From Amycolatopsis tolypomycina (lineage in GTDB: Bacteria; Actinomycetota; Actinomycetes; Mycobacteriales; Pseudonocardiaceae), in the NCBI RefSeq assembly GCF_900105945.1, contig NZ_FNSO01000004.1, forward strand, positions 1 through 64,000: 64,000 nucleotides of DNA, read 5' to 3'. A model generated the notes under the pieces. That model was not told the origin of the DNA. It saw only the letters and a program-made list of their open reading frames with translations, and searched no databases. Every line of letters begins with the position of its first letter. The stretch's first letter is position 1. The translations under genes were made by a program, and so were the position numbers. Of the stretch, positions 55,174 through 63,331 are shown piece after piece.

Positions 55174-56346
55174 TCACTCCATAAAGGACTCCACGGCGTC
55201 CGCGGCGAAGGCGACCCCGCCATGGCCGCGGATCTCCGCCTTCAGCTCCGCCAGCCGCGCGGCGACCGAAGCCGACGAGGACACCTCGCCGACCGCCTCC
55301 CGCAACGACTCGACCGTCACCGCGTCAGCCGGCAGGTGCCGCCCGACCCCGAGCGCTTCGAGCTGGGCCGCGTTCCCGAACTGGTCCGCCGCCTGCGGGA
55401 TCGCCACCGTCGGGACGCCGAACCACAACGCTTCCGTGGCCCCGCCCATCCCCGCGTGCGTGATGAACGCCGAGGCCGCTTCCAGCACCGCCAGCTGCGG
55501 GACGCTCTCGTACACCTCCACCGATGGCGGCAACGGCCCGAGGGCGTCCGGCGAGACGTGCTTCCCCAGCGAGATCACCACGTGCCAGTCGTCGGCGAAC
55601 GCCGAGATGCAGGCCTGGTACACCGGCAGCTGGTCGTTGTACGCCGTCCCGAACGACACCAGCAGGACCGGCCGCCCCGACGACGGCGGTGTCCACGACC
55701 GGTCCGCCAGCCGCGCCGGATCCAGGCACGGGCCGACGAAGCGCACGTGCTGTCCCACCCGGTCCGCGTTCGGCTGCATGGCCCGCGGGATCAGCGAAAG
55801 GACCCGCGAAGGGTGCCCGAGCCACTCCCAGGGATCGGCCGCAACGCCGTGGGACGAAAGCCACTTCGACAACGTCGTCGCGTAGTCCACACCGGACGGT
55901 GACGCCTTGATCGGCTCCATCACCGATGCCATTTCCTCGTCGTAGCCCTCCCACGCCACCAGTGTCGGCGACAGCTGCACCGCGGGCACGCCGTACCGCA
56001 AGCCCAGCAACGGCGCGCCCAGCCCGCCGATGTCGTACAGCACCAGGTCGGGCCGGTCGTCGTCGAACCGCTCGGTCAGGGCGGGGTGGATCGCGATGGC
56101 TTCGTCGAGGAAGACGCGCATGGCTTCGGCCGGCTCGTCCGGCCACACGGCCGCCTCGCCGAGCGGGAAGATCGTCGGGTGCTCGACGACTTCGGCGCCG
56201 GTCGGGGCGACCAGTGCCGCCAGCGGCGCGCCGACGACGTAGGACACCCGGTGGCCGCGGTGGACCAGCTCGCTGATCACGCCCAGCGACGGGTAGATGT
56301 GGCTCGGCGCGGTGCAGCCGACCATGACGATGTGTTTGCGCAGCAT
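55174..56346 (-). CDS. macrolide-type glycosyltransferase (GT1/MGT family)
   Basis: 390 residues from the ATG at 56,346 after GAAGGAG. GT-B fold: the N-terminal acceptor domain starts HIVMVGCTAPSHIYPSLGVI with the family's catalytic-type His near residue 16, and the donor domain carries VLLVSFGT, and the UDP-sugar motif FITHAGMGGATEALWFGVPT, then DQFGNA. The architecture matches OleD/Mgt enzymes that inactivate macrolides by adding glucose. The leader and hairpin upstream (56,433-56,465 and 56,373-56,433) point to antibiotic-induced expression. Its stop abuts that of the EACC1 gene. Confidence 0.88.
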   Translation of the reverse strand: MLRKHIVMVGCTAPSHIYPSLGVISELVHRGHRVSYVVGAPLAALVAPTGAEVVEHPTIFPLGEAAVWPDEPAEAMRVFLDEAIAIHPALTERFDDDRPDLVLYDIGGLGAPLLGLRYGVPAVQLSPTLVAWEGYDEEMASVMEPIKASPSGVDYATTLSKWLSSHGVAADPWEWLGHPSRVLSLIPRAMQPNADRVGQHVRFVGPCLDPARLADRSWTPPSSGRPVLLVSFGTAYNDQLPVYQACISAFADDWHVVISLGKHVSPDALGPLPPSVEVYESVPQLAVLEAASAFITHAGMGGATEALWFGVPTVAIPQAADQFGNAAQLEALGVGRHLPADAVTVESLREAVGEVSSSASVAARLAELKAEIRGHGGVAFAADAVESFME

Positions 56347-56372
56347 GGTGCTCCTTCAAGGGAAGAAAGAAC

Positions 56373-56433
56373 AGACGGCGCGCAGGTGAAGGGGCCGGCC
56401 CGGTCGGCGGGCGGCCCGGCGGTCACGCCGTCT
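56373..56433 (-). terminator. attenuator hairpin in the leader of the glycosyltransferase gene
   Basis: Read leftwards, AGACGGCG, overlapping the leader stop, pairs with CGCCGTCT 45 nt on, followed by a pyrimidine-rich tract (TGTTCTTTCTTCCC). A second GC-rich hairpin can form within the loop. This is the layout of a transcription attenuator between leader peptide and structural gene. Confidence 0.6.
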
Positions 56434-56465
56434 CAGACGAGGCGGAGCCGGATGAAGAAGATCAT
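56433..56465 (-). CDS. 10-codon leader peptide with Arg-Leu-Arg arrest-like motif
   Basis: Reading leftwards from the ATG at 56,465 the peptide is MIFFIRLRLV followed by TGA. TACGGT lies 7 nt upstream, so the transcript is probably leaderless and starts at this ATG. Arg-X-Arg is the motif at which macrolide-bound ribosomes arrest, as in the ErmD leader. The stop codon is part of the attenuator stem, so a stalled ribosome would keep the terminator from forming. The downstream gene encodes a macrolide-type glycosyltransferase. Confidence 0.65.
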   Translation of the reverse strand: MIFFIRLRLV

Positions 56466-56657
56466 GGCACCGACCGTACGGGAATCCGGAACGTCCGCGC
56501 CACCCGATTTCCGCCTTTGGCAGGACGTTGGTGCTCGGCCGTCCCGCCGGCCCCCTTGCCGGGACCAGGGGTCTCCCGCCGGAAGACACCGGGACGCACG
56601 GCATGGTCGCCGGGCGGTTCCTCGGCTGACCTGCGTGGTCGCCCCCAGCGCCCCAAT

Positions 56658-57607
56658 GAGGTTTTCTCAGTAGCGGTGTGGTGTGTGGATGAGGGGTGGG
56701 GCCCCTGGTAGGACTGGATTTGCGAAGATCAAGTCCGAGGTTCCAGAGGCCCCACATGATCCATTATGGTGCCACCCTCGATGTGGCGCGTGAACTGGTC
56801 TGGTTCGTTGCCCGTGTCCTGCACACCGAGCGCCGGCGGCGTGGCACCCGCCGGGGCCGGCGCGCGTTGACCCCGTACTGGCAGGCGGTGCTGGTGCTGC
56901 GCTGGTTCCGCGACGCCACCCCCCTGCACCGGCTGGCGGCCGATCACCGCATCAGCATCGCCACCGCCTACCGCTACCTACACGAAGCCATCACCGCCCT
57001 CGCCGCCCAGGCCCCGGACCTGCATCAGGTCCTGCGCGAGCGCCACACCGCCGGTGACACACACGTGATCCTGGACGGCACCCTGATCCCGTGTGACCGG
57101 GTCGCGGCGACCACGATCAAAACCAAAGGTAAGAACCGTGGCCGGATCGTGCACCTGTGGTACTCGGGCAAGCACCGCGCCTTCGGCGGGAACATCCAGT
57201 TCCTGGCCAGCCCGGACGGGTTCCCGCTGTGGGTCTCGGCGGTGCTGCCCGGCTCCCGCAACGACCTCTCCGCCGCCCGCGACCACGGAATCGTCGGTGC
57301 ACTGACCGCCGCCGCCGGCCAGGGCCTGAGAACTCTGGCCGACAAGGCCTACCACCCCGCCGGGATCGGCATCCTCACCCCGTTCAAGAAAACCGCAGGT
57401 CAACCACCCCTCAACGCCCGGCAACGGGTCCACAACCTGCTGCACGCCCGGGCCCGCGCCCTGGGTGAACGCGCCATGGCCATCCTCAAAACCCGCTGGC
57501 GAGCGTTGACCCACATCAGCCTCTGCCCCCACCGCATCGGCCACATCGTCCAAGCAGCCCTCGTCCTCACCCACCACGAACACCACGGCCGCTACTGAGA
57601 AAACCTC
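56658..57607 (+). mobile_element. 950-bp IS5-like insertion sequence
   Basis: Perfect 19-bp terminal inverted repeats: GAGGTTTTCTCAGTAGCGG at 56,658-56,676 and its complement at 57,589-57,607. A 3-bp target duplication AAT lies at 56,655-56,657 and 57,608-57,610. One transposase gene fills it; its stop codon lies inside the right repeat. Removing the element and one AAT restores a 19-bp palindrome arm of the host repeat, so the insertion is recent. No passenger genes. Confidence 0.93.
56756..57598 (+). CDS. IS5-family transposase (DDE_Tnp_4)
   Basis: 280 residues from the ATG at 56,756. An N-terminal helix-turn-helix of the Tnp_4 type (LHRLAADHRISIATAYRYLH) precedes the RNase H-like core: THVILDGTLIPCDR (first Asp), SAVLPGSRNDLSAARDHG (second Asp), and TLADKAYHPAGI, then a Glu-containing LGERAMAILKTRW. 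Complete and in frame, so probably active. Confidence 0.93.
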   Translation: MIHYGATLDVARELVWFVARVLHTERRRRGTRRGRRALTPYWQAVLVLRWFRDATPLHRLAADHRISIATAYRYLHEAITALAAQAPDLHQVLRERHTAGDTHVILDGTLIPCDRVAATTIKTKGKNRGRIVHLWYSGKHRAFGGNIQFLASPDGFPLWVSAVLPGSRNDLSAARDHGIVGALTAAAGQGLRTLADKAYHPAGIGILTPFKKTAGQPPLNARQRVHNLLHARARALGERAMAILKTRWRALTHISLCPHRIGHIVQAALVLTHHEHHGRY

Positions 57608-57690
57608 AATGTGGCGTTCGGTGCGTCAGATGCACCCAATGTGGCGTTCGGTGCGTTGGACGCAACCAACGCCACATTGGGGCGCTCGTG
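57608..57690. repeat. palindromic intergenic element split by the IS
   Basis: The right arm AACGCCACATTGGGGCGCT (57,668-57,686) is complementary to the arm formed by 56,647-56,657 plus 57,611-57,618 once the IS is removed. In between, AATGTGGCGTTCGGTGCGT occurs twice. It is a short, GC-rich repeat of the type scattered between genes in Amycolatopsis-like genomes. Confidence 0.75.
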
Positions 57691-57709
57691 CTTTCCGGCG
57701 CCGGGGGCT

Positions 57710-57765
57710 TTGAATCCTCGTGGACTTTGTGTTACAAAGTGCGCAGCAACTTTGCGCTACAAAGT
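57710..57765 (+). promoter_or_regulatory. promoter with two ACTTTG-N5-CAAAGT operators
   Basis: TTGAAT (57,710) and TACAAA (57,733) have a 17-bp spacer. Two 17-bp palindromes with arms ACTTTG and CAAAGT lie at 57,724-57,740 and 57,749-57,765, the first over the -10 box and the second just after it. The operon's own winged-helix regulator (60,088-60,399) is the likely ligand. Confidence 0.7.
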
Positions 57766-57782
57766 CCAGGAAGGAGGACGCC

Positions 57783-58682
57783 ATGACTGGGGGACCGGCG
57801 TTCGCGCTCGACGGCCTCACCAAGCGGTTCGGGCAGGTCACGGCGGTCGACGGGGTGTCCGTCGAGGTCGTGCGCGGCGAGGTCGTCGCGCTGCTCGGGC
57901 CGAACGGGGCCGGCAAGTCGACCACCGTCGACATGCTGCTCGGCCTCACCAAGCCGGACGCGGGGGAGGTGACCGTCGCGGGCGGCACCGCGCGTGCCGC
58001 CGTCGACCGGGGGCTCGTCGGCGCGATGATGCAGAACGGCGCGCTGCTGCCGGACGTCACCGTCGGCGAGATCGTCGGCCTCGTCGTCTCGACGCACCAG
58101 AAGCCGCTGCCCGCCGGTGAGGTGATCGCCAGGGCCGGTCTGGACAAGCTCGTGAAACGCCGCTGCGGCAAGCTGTCCGGCGGGGAACGCCAGCGCGTCC
58201 GGTTCGCGCTCGCCCTGGCCGGCGACCCGCAGCTGCTCGTCCTCGACGAGCCCACCGCGGCGATGGACGTCGACGGCAGGCGCGCGTTCTGGGCCGCCAT
58301 CCGCGAGTTCGCCGCCGGCGGCCGGACGGTGCTCTTCGCGACGCACTACCTCGCCGAAGCCGAGGACTACGCCGACCGCGTCGTGCTGATGCGCCACGGC
58401 GCCGTCGTCGCCGACGGCCCGGTCGCCGAGGTCCGGGCCGCGGTGTCCGGCCGCGTGCTCAAGGCCGTCGTGCCCGGCGCGACCGAAGCCGGGCTGGCCA
58501 CGCTGCCCGGCGTGACGAGCGTGCAGCTGCGCGGCGGCCGGGCCGAGCTGGCCTGCGCCGACTCCGACGCCGCGCTCCGCGCCCTGCTCGCGGCCCACCC
58601 GGCCGCGTCCGACATCGAAATCACCGCGCTCGGCCTCGAAGAGGCCTTCCTGGCGCTGACCGCCGAGGAGGCCGTCGCGTGA
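57783..58682 (+). CDS. ABC-2 exporter ATP-binding protein
   Basis: 299 residues from the ATG at 57,783 after AGGAGG. Walker A LLGPNGAGKSTTVD, signature KLSGGERQRVRFALA, Walker B LLVLDEPTAAMDV, H-loop FATHYLAEA. The C-terminal 80 residues are the usual regulatory extension. First gene of an exporter operon with its own regulator. Overlaps the permease start by GTGA. Confidence 0.93.
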   Translation: MTGGPAFALDGLTKRFGQVTAVDGVSVEVVRGEVVALLGPNGAGKSTTVDMLLGLTKPDAGEVTVAGGTARAAVDRGLVGAMMQNGALLPDVTVGEIVGLVVSTHQKPLPAGEVIARAGLDKLVKRRCGKLSGGERQRVRFALALAGDPQLLVLDEPTAAMDVDGRRAFWAAIREFAAGGRTVLFATHYLAEAEDYADRVVLMRHGAVVADGPVAEVRAAVSGRVLKAVVPGATEAGLATLPGVTSVQLRGGRAELACADSDAALRALLAAHPAASDIEITALGLEEAFLALTAEEAVA

Positions 58683-59410
58683 ACACGACGTACCTGAGCC
58701 TGGAGATCAAGCGGATCGTCCGCAGCCCGCAGTTCACCGTCTTCACCATCGGCATGCCGCTGGCCATGTTCCTGCTGTTCGGCTCGATCTTCGGCAAGGT
58801 CGTGGCGCCGAACGGCCTGGCCTCGAACGTGCAGACCATGATCAACCTGGCCGCGTACGGCGCGAGCGGCGGCGCGCTGTTCACCGGCACCCGGGTGGCG
58901 CAGGAACGCACGGACGGCTGGCAGCGGCAGCTGCGGCTCACCCCGATGCGCGGGCCCGGCTACCTGGTGGTCAAGGTGCTTTCGGCGATGGCCGTGGCCC
59001 TGCCGGTCCTGGTGGCGCTCTTCGTCGCCGGGTGGGCCACCGGCGTCGAGATGACCGCCGCGCAGTGGGGCCTGGTGCTGGTGTCGCTGTGGCTCGGCGT
59101 GCTCCCGTTCGCCGTGCTGGGCCTCGCGATCGGCCTGTTCGGCAAGGGTGACACGGTCGGCGCGGTGACCGGCGCGCTGATGATGCCGCTGGGCATGCTC
59201 GGCGGCCTGTGGATCCCGCTCTGGGTGCTCCCGGACTGGATGGCGACCCTGGCGCACTTCTTCCCGACGTTCTGGCTCGGCCGGATCGGCCTGGAACCGC
59301 TGGCCCACGCCGGGGGAACGGGCTTCGCGGTCCTCGTGCTCGCGGGCTGGCTCGTCGTGCCCGCCCTGGTCGTGCTGCGCCGGTTCCGGCTGGACACGGC
59401 GCGGCTGTGA
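58679..59410 (+). CDS. ABC-2 exporter permease
   Basis: 243 residues from the GTG at 58,679. Six hydrophobic segments; the family motif GTRVAQERTDGWQRQLRLTP lies in the first cytoplasmic loop, and the fourth to fifth segments hold MPLGMLGGLWIPLW. DrrB/NodJ-like. With the ATPase it probably exports a drug or lipid. Confidence 0.9.
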   Translation: MNTTYLSLEIKRIVRSPQFTVFTIGMPLAMFLLFGSIFGKVVAPNGLASNVQTMINLAAYGASGGALFTGTRVAQERTDGWQRQLRLTPMRGPGYLVVKVLSAMAVALPVLVALFVAGWATGVEMTAAQWGLVLVSLWLGVLPFAVLGLAIGLFGKGDTVGAVTGALMMPLGMLGGLWIPLWVLPDWMATLAHFFPTFWLGRIGLEPLAHAGGTGFAVLVLAGWLVVPALVVLRRFRLDTARL

Positions 59411-59467
59411 ATGCGTGTTAACTTCCGTGCAGTGGTGAGGGGTCTGCACGGGAGGAGGGCGAACCAG

Positions 59468-60091
59468 GTGGAAGACGAGCCGATGTCGGCCGAGGAGTCG
59501 CTGAACCTGATCGCCCGGCAGCACCGGCGGACCCGCCGGGAACTGGGCGGGGGCCCGGCGCGGATGCTCGCCGCCTGGGCCCTCGCCTGGCTCGTCGGCT
59601 GGGGCTTCACCTACGTGTCGGTGCAGCCGGGCGTCGCGATCCCCGGCTGGGTCGCCGGCGGCATCGTCGTCCCGCTGCTGTTCTGCGGCGCGATCGCCTA
59701 CACGGCCTACACCAGCATCCGCGCCGGCCGCGGGATCCGCGGGCCGTCCCGCACGGTCGGCGCGATGTACGGGTACAGCTGGGCGCTCTCCTCGATCGGG
59801 CTGATGGTCGTCGACATCCGGATCACCCAGTTCCAGGCCCTGTCGTCCGACCAGGTGTCGCTGCTGTGGTCGGGCAGCTGGCTGCTGCTCACCGGCGTGC
59901 TGTACCTGGCGGGCGGCATGGTCTGGCAGGACAAGCTGATGTACGGCCTCGGCGCGTGGATGATCGTGTCGGCGGCGCTCAGCGTGCTGGTCGGCTATCC
60001 GCTGAACTTCCTCGTGCTCACCGTCTGCGGCGGCGGCGGGTTCCTGCTCGGCGCGATCGTCTACTTCGTCCGCGAGAAGACCGGCCGATGA
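59468..60091 (+). CDS. membrane protein of the exporter operon
   Basis: 207 residues from the GTG at 59,468 (GGAGGAGGG 8 nt upstream; an ATG 5 codons on is possible). A basic N-terminus (ARQHRRTRRELGG) is followed by six hydrophobic segments near 31-50, 56-76, 100-118, 135-155, 160-178 and 180-200. No family name. It is often found next to small winged-helix regulators in actinobacteria. Overlaps the next gene by ATGA. Confidence 0.75.
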   Translation: MEDEPMSAEESLNLIARQHRRTRRELGGGPARMLAAWALAWLVGWGFTYVSVQPGVAIPGWVAGGIVVPLLFCGAIAYTAYTSIRAGRGIRGPSRTVGAMYGYSWALSSIGLMVVDIRITQFQALSSDQVSLLWSGSWLLLTGVLYLAGGMVWQDKLMYGLGAWMIVSAALSVLVGYPLNFLVLTVCGGGGFLLGAIVYFVREKTGR

Positions 60092-60399
60092 GCGAACTGC
60101 CGCAGCTCGACCCGGTCATCCACGCCCAGGCGCGGCTGCGGGTCACCGTCGCCCTCGCCGGGCTGCGGGCCGGCGACCAGATCACCTTCCCCCGGCTGCA
60201 GCAGCTGCTCGACATGACCGCCGGCAACCTCTCGACGCACCTGCGCAAGCTCGAGGACGCCGAGTACGTCGAGATCACCAAGGCCTACGAGCACCGCACG
60301 CCGGTCACCCTCGTCCGGCTCACCACGGCCGGCCGGGCCGCGTTCGAGAGCTACACGAAGGCGCTCCACCAGCTGCTGGACGCCACCGGCGGCGACTGA
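60088..60399 (+). CDS. winged-helix transcriptional regulator (HTH_34/ArsR-like)
   Basis: 103 residues from the ATG at 60,088. The winged helix is TFPRLQQLLDMTAGNLSTHL, followed by RKLEDAEYVEITKAYEHRTP and the wing VTLVRLTTAGRAAFESY. It has no separate ligand domain. It is the last gene of the exporter operon and most likely binds the ACTTTG-N5-CAAAGT sites at its head. Confidence 0.87.
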   Translation: MSELPQLDPVIHAQARLRVTVALAGLRAGDQITFPRLQQLLDMTAGNLSTHLRKLEDAEYVEITKAYEHRTPVTLVRLTTAGRAAFESYTKALHQLLDATGGD

Positions 60400-60400
60400 C

Positions 60401-61705
60401 GTGGCCCGCTGGGTCATCCACCTCGACCTGGACGCCTTCTACGCGTCGGCCGAGCAGCTCACCCGCCCGACACTGGCCGGCCGCCCGGTGCTCGTCGGCG
60501 GCACCGGGCCGCGGGGCGTCGTCGCCGGGGCGAGCTACGAGTCACGCGCGTTCGGGATCAAGTCGGCCATGCCGATGGCCCAAGCCCGGCGGCTGCTGCC
60601 GGCGAACGGCGTGATCGTGCCGCCGCGGTTCCGCGTCTACGAGCGGCTCAGCCAGGAGGTCTTCGCGGTCGTCACCGAGGTCGCGCCGGTGCTGGAGAAG
60701 ATTTCCCTCGACGAAGCCTTCGCCGAGCCGCCCTCGCTCGCGGGTGCGTCCTTCGAGGAAGTGACTTCTTTCTGTGCCGCGCTGCGGGCCCGGATCCGCG
60801 CGGAAACCGGCCTGGTGGCGTCGATCGGGGCGGGCAACGGCAAGCAGATCGCGAAGATCGCCTCCGACGAAGCCAAGCCGGACGGGCTGCTGGTCGTGCC
60901 GCAGGGCACCGAACGCGAGTTCCTCGCGCCGCTGCCGGTGCGGGCGCTGTGGGGCATCGGCCCGGTCGCGGAGGGGAAGCTGCGGTTCATCGGCGTCCAG
61001 ACGCTCGGGCAGCTGGCGGCACTGTCCGAACCGGACGCGGTGGCCACGCTCGGCGGCGTCGTCGGCCGCGACCTGCGCCGCCTGGCGACCGGCGCCGACG
61101 ACCGCCCGGTGGCCGGCCGCGCCGAGACGAAGCAGGTCAGCGCCGAGACGACGTTCGACACCGACATCAAGGACCTGGCCACGCTGCGGGCGGAGGTCCG
61201 CCGGATCGCGGTGGGCGCGCACCAGCGGCTGGTCAAGGCCGGGCGCGTGGCCCGCACGGTGGTGATCAAGCTGCGGCACACGGACATGCACACGGTGACC
61301 CGCTCGGAGACGATCTCCGCGCCCACGGACGACCTGGCCGAGCTGGCGGCGACGGCGGAGCGCCTGCTGATCGACCCGGCGGAGTTCGGCGGCATCCGCT
61401 TGGCGGGCGTCGCCTACAGCGGGCTTTCGGTGCCGCACCAGGACGCGCTGTTCAGCCTGGCCGCGCCCGCGGTGCCGGTGGTGGAGTCCTCCGCGCCGGC
61501 ACCGGTCGCGGCGCCGCCGTCCGAGTGGCGCCAGGGTGACGACGTGGTCCACGAGGAGTTCGGCACGGGCTGGGTCCAGGGCGCGGGCCACGGCCGGGTG
61601 ACGGTCCGCTTCGAGCACCGCTCCTCCGGCCCCGGCGTGGCCCGCACCTTCCCGCAGGCCGACCCGGCTCTGACCCGCGGCGACCCCGGCGACTGCTTGC
61701 GCTGA
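60401..61705 (+). CDS. dinB: DNA polymerase IV (Y family)
   Basis: 434 residues from the GTG at 60,401, one base after the regulator stop. The palm motif HLDLDAFYASAEQL has Asp9 and the steric-gate Phe13-Tyr14 region, then the second acidic motif EKISLDEAF. The thumb HhH is ALWGIGPVAEGKLRFIGVQT and the little finger VSAETTFDTDIKD. The final 60 residues are an extension (WRQGDDVVHEEFGTGWVQG, then GRVTVRFEHRSSGPGVARTF) that resembles the UvrD/PcrA C-terminal Tudor-like fold and is seen in some actinobacterial DinB. Translesion synthesis. Confidence 0.93.
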   Translation: MARWVIHLDLDAFYASAEQLTRPTLAGRPVLVGGTGPRGVVAGASYESRAFGIKSAMPMAQARRLLPANGVIVPPRFRVYERLSQEVFAVVTEVAPVLEKISLDEAFAEPPSLAGASFEEVTSFCAALRARIRAETGLVASIGAGNGKQIAKIASDEAKPDGLLVVPQGTEREFLAPLPVRALWGIGPVAEGKLRFIGVQTLGQLAALSEPDAVATLGGVVGRDLRRLATGADDRPVAGRAETKQVSAETTFDTDIKDLATLRAEVRRIAVGAHQRLVKAGRVARTVVIKLRHTDMHTVTRSETISAPTDDLAELAATAERLLIDPAEFGGIRLAGVAYSGLSVPHQDALFSLAAPAVPVVESSAPAPVAAPPSEWRQGDDVVHEEFGTGWVQGAGHGRVTVRFEHRSSGPGVARTFPQADPALTRGDPGDCLR

Positions 61706-61840
61706 AGCCGAAAACGGTCGCCGGCAAATCCTCATTTCGGAGGGTGTGCGTTCTGCCGGCGCCATCTAAGCTCAGCTTCGTCGGCAGTTGTCGACTTGCT
61801 GCGCGTAGCGGCTTTCTTCTGGGTAAAAAAGGTGAGAGAG

Positions 61841-62149
61841 ATGATGGTTGACCGTATTCAGGCTGCCGCCGAAAAGTACGCCCCGGCCGGCGGAGAAATG
61901 CTGTCCCCCTTGGAGGTGACCACCGCGCAGACTCCGACGTCCTGCGAGGAGGCGGCGGCGTTGGCCCTGCTCACAGCCGCGCAGCGGGCGACCGACGCCA
62001 AGACGGCCTGGCACTGGTACCACGTGTACGGCGCGCTGGTGAAAAGCGCGGCCATGGGCGGATTCGTCGACGCGGACGGCACCTATCTGCTCGAAGCGGG
62101 CGAGTCGATGTCGGTCACCGAACTGGCGAATATCCGGGCCCGTTTCTGA
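61841..62149 (+). CDS. small protein of unknown function
   Basis: 102 residues from the ATG at 61,841 after GGTGAGAG (a second ATG follows directly). Helical and Ala-rich with a central segment (ATDAKTAWHWYHVYGALVKS) that is unusually rich in aromatics. No membrane segment, signal or Cys pair. The upstream region, about 135 nt, includes an A-run (ggtaaaaaagg) that is rare in this DNA. No family recognised. Confidence 0.6.
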   Translation: MMVDRIQAAAEKYAPAGGEMLSPLEVTTAQTPTSCEEAAALALLTAAQRATDAKTAWHWYHVYGALVKSAAMGGFVDADGTYLLEAGESMSVTELANIRARF

Positions 62150-62171
62150 GCCGGATTCGCCGACCGGGTGC

Positions 62172-63248
62172 TCACCCGGCCGAGCAGCCCTGCAGCCTGG
62201 CGATTTCCTGGCCGGCCAGCAGGAACGCGCCCACGCCGTACGCGGCGGTGTCTTCCGGTCGCGCGGTGGCCGGGCGGTCGCCGACCGGCTGGACGTACCC
62301 CACCAGGCCGCTCGGCTGCAGGGCTTTCGTGGACAGCGCCGTCCACGCCCTGTCCACCACCGGGCGGAAGCGCGCCGCGTCGAGGAGGCCAGCGTTGACG
62401 CCCCAGCCGAGGCCGAACGCGAACAAGGCCGTGCCGCTGGACTCCGGGCCGCCGTGGTGCCACGGGTTCAGCAGGTCCGAGTTCCAGAAGCCGTCACGGC
62501 GTTGCACGAGAGCCAGCGTCGAAGCCGTCTTCCGGTACACGCGCAGGTACTCCGGCCGCCGCGGGTCGTCGGCCGGCAGGACCTGGAGCACCTTCGTCAA
62601 CGCCGCCAGGGCCCAGCCGTTGCCGCGTGACCAGAACACGCCGGATCCCTTGAACCGCGCGTCGCGGTACCAGAGGCCGGTGAACTCGTCGAACAGCTTG
62701 CGCTCCGCCGAACGGAAGAGCTGGTCCATCGCGTCCGAATAGGACGGATCGTGGTCGATCAGGCTCATCCGCGCGAACGACGGCATCGCCATGTTCAGCG
62801 CGTCGACGTAGTTCCAGTAGTCGCGGTGACCCGCCCGCACGGACGCCACCTCGTCGCGGATCCGCGTGCGGATCGAGTCCAGGGGGATTTCCGGGTGGAA
62901 GTAGGTGTAGAGGTCCAGGTACGCCTCGCCCGCCGCCTGGTTGTCCGGGAAGAACGGCCGCTTCGGGTCTTCCGGGAGCAGGTAGGCGTTGGCCTGCGCC
63001 CACGGGTACGTCTTGTGGTTGGACTGGCCGGTGGTCCGGACCAGGGCCAGGTTGCCGACGTGGAACGTCGCGTTCTGCCAGTCCGGGGCGTCGAGGTTCG
63101 TCCCGTGGGTGACCCAGTAGTTGCCCGCCGACACCATCTCGCCGGAGATCGTGCAGGTCGCGGCGGCCGCCACCGGGGCGGTGAGGAGACTGCCCGCCAC
63201 CGCCGTGGCCGCGAGCACGCCGAAGCCGCGAATTCCCGGGAAACGCAT
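62172..63248 (-). CDS. secreted GH88/GH105-like unsaturated glycuronyl/rhamnogalacturonyl hydrolase
   Basis: 358 residues from the ATG at 63,248 with GAGGAGG 9 nt upstream. Signal peptide 1-29 (AAA-AT). The (alpha/alpha)6 barrel shows YWNYVDALNMAMPSFARM where GH105 enzymes have an Asp-rich motif, then FWSRGNGWALAALTKVLQVL (the conserved RGNGW) and HHGGPESSGTALFAFGLGWG. It removes unsaturated sugars left by pectate or rhamnogalacturonan lyases. The adjacent FadR-type regulator fits a pectin-use locus reaching beyond the window. Confidence 0.88.
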   Translation of the reverse strand: MRFPGIRGFGVLAATAVAGSLLTAPVAAAATCTISGEMVSAGNYWVTHGTNLDAPDWQNATFHVGNLALVRTTGQSNHKTYPWAQANAYLLPEDPKRPFFPDNQAAGEAYLDLYTYFHPEIPLDSIRTRIRDEVASVRAGHRDYWNYVDALNMAMPSFARMSLIDHDPSYSDAMDQLFRSAERKLFDEFTGLWYRDARFKGSGVFWSRGNGWALAALTKVLQVLPADDPRRPEYLRVYRKTASTLALVQRRDGFWNSDLLNPWHHGGPESSGTALFAFGLGWGVNAGLLDAARFRPVVDRAWTALSTKALQPSGLVGYVQPVGDRPATARPEDTAAYGVGAFLLAGQEIARLQGCSAG

Positions 63249-63331
63249 GGAAAGCGTCCTCCTCAACACTCAGGGCGGCGGGCATCCGCCAGCGAGTGTT
63301 CGCGTTCCCGGTGGCCGTGTCAAGGTACCGA

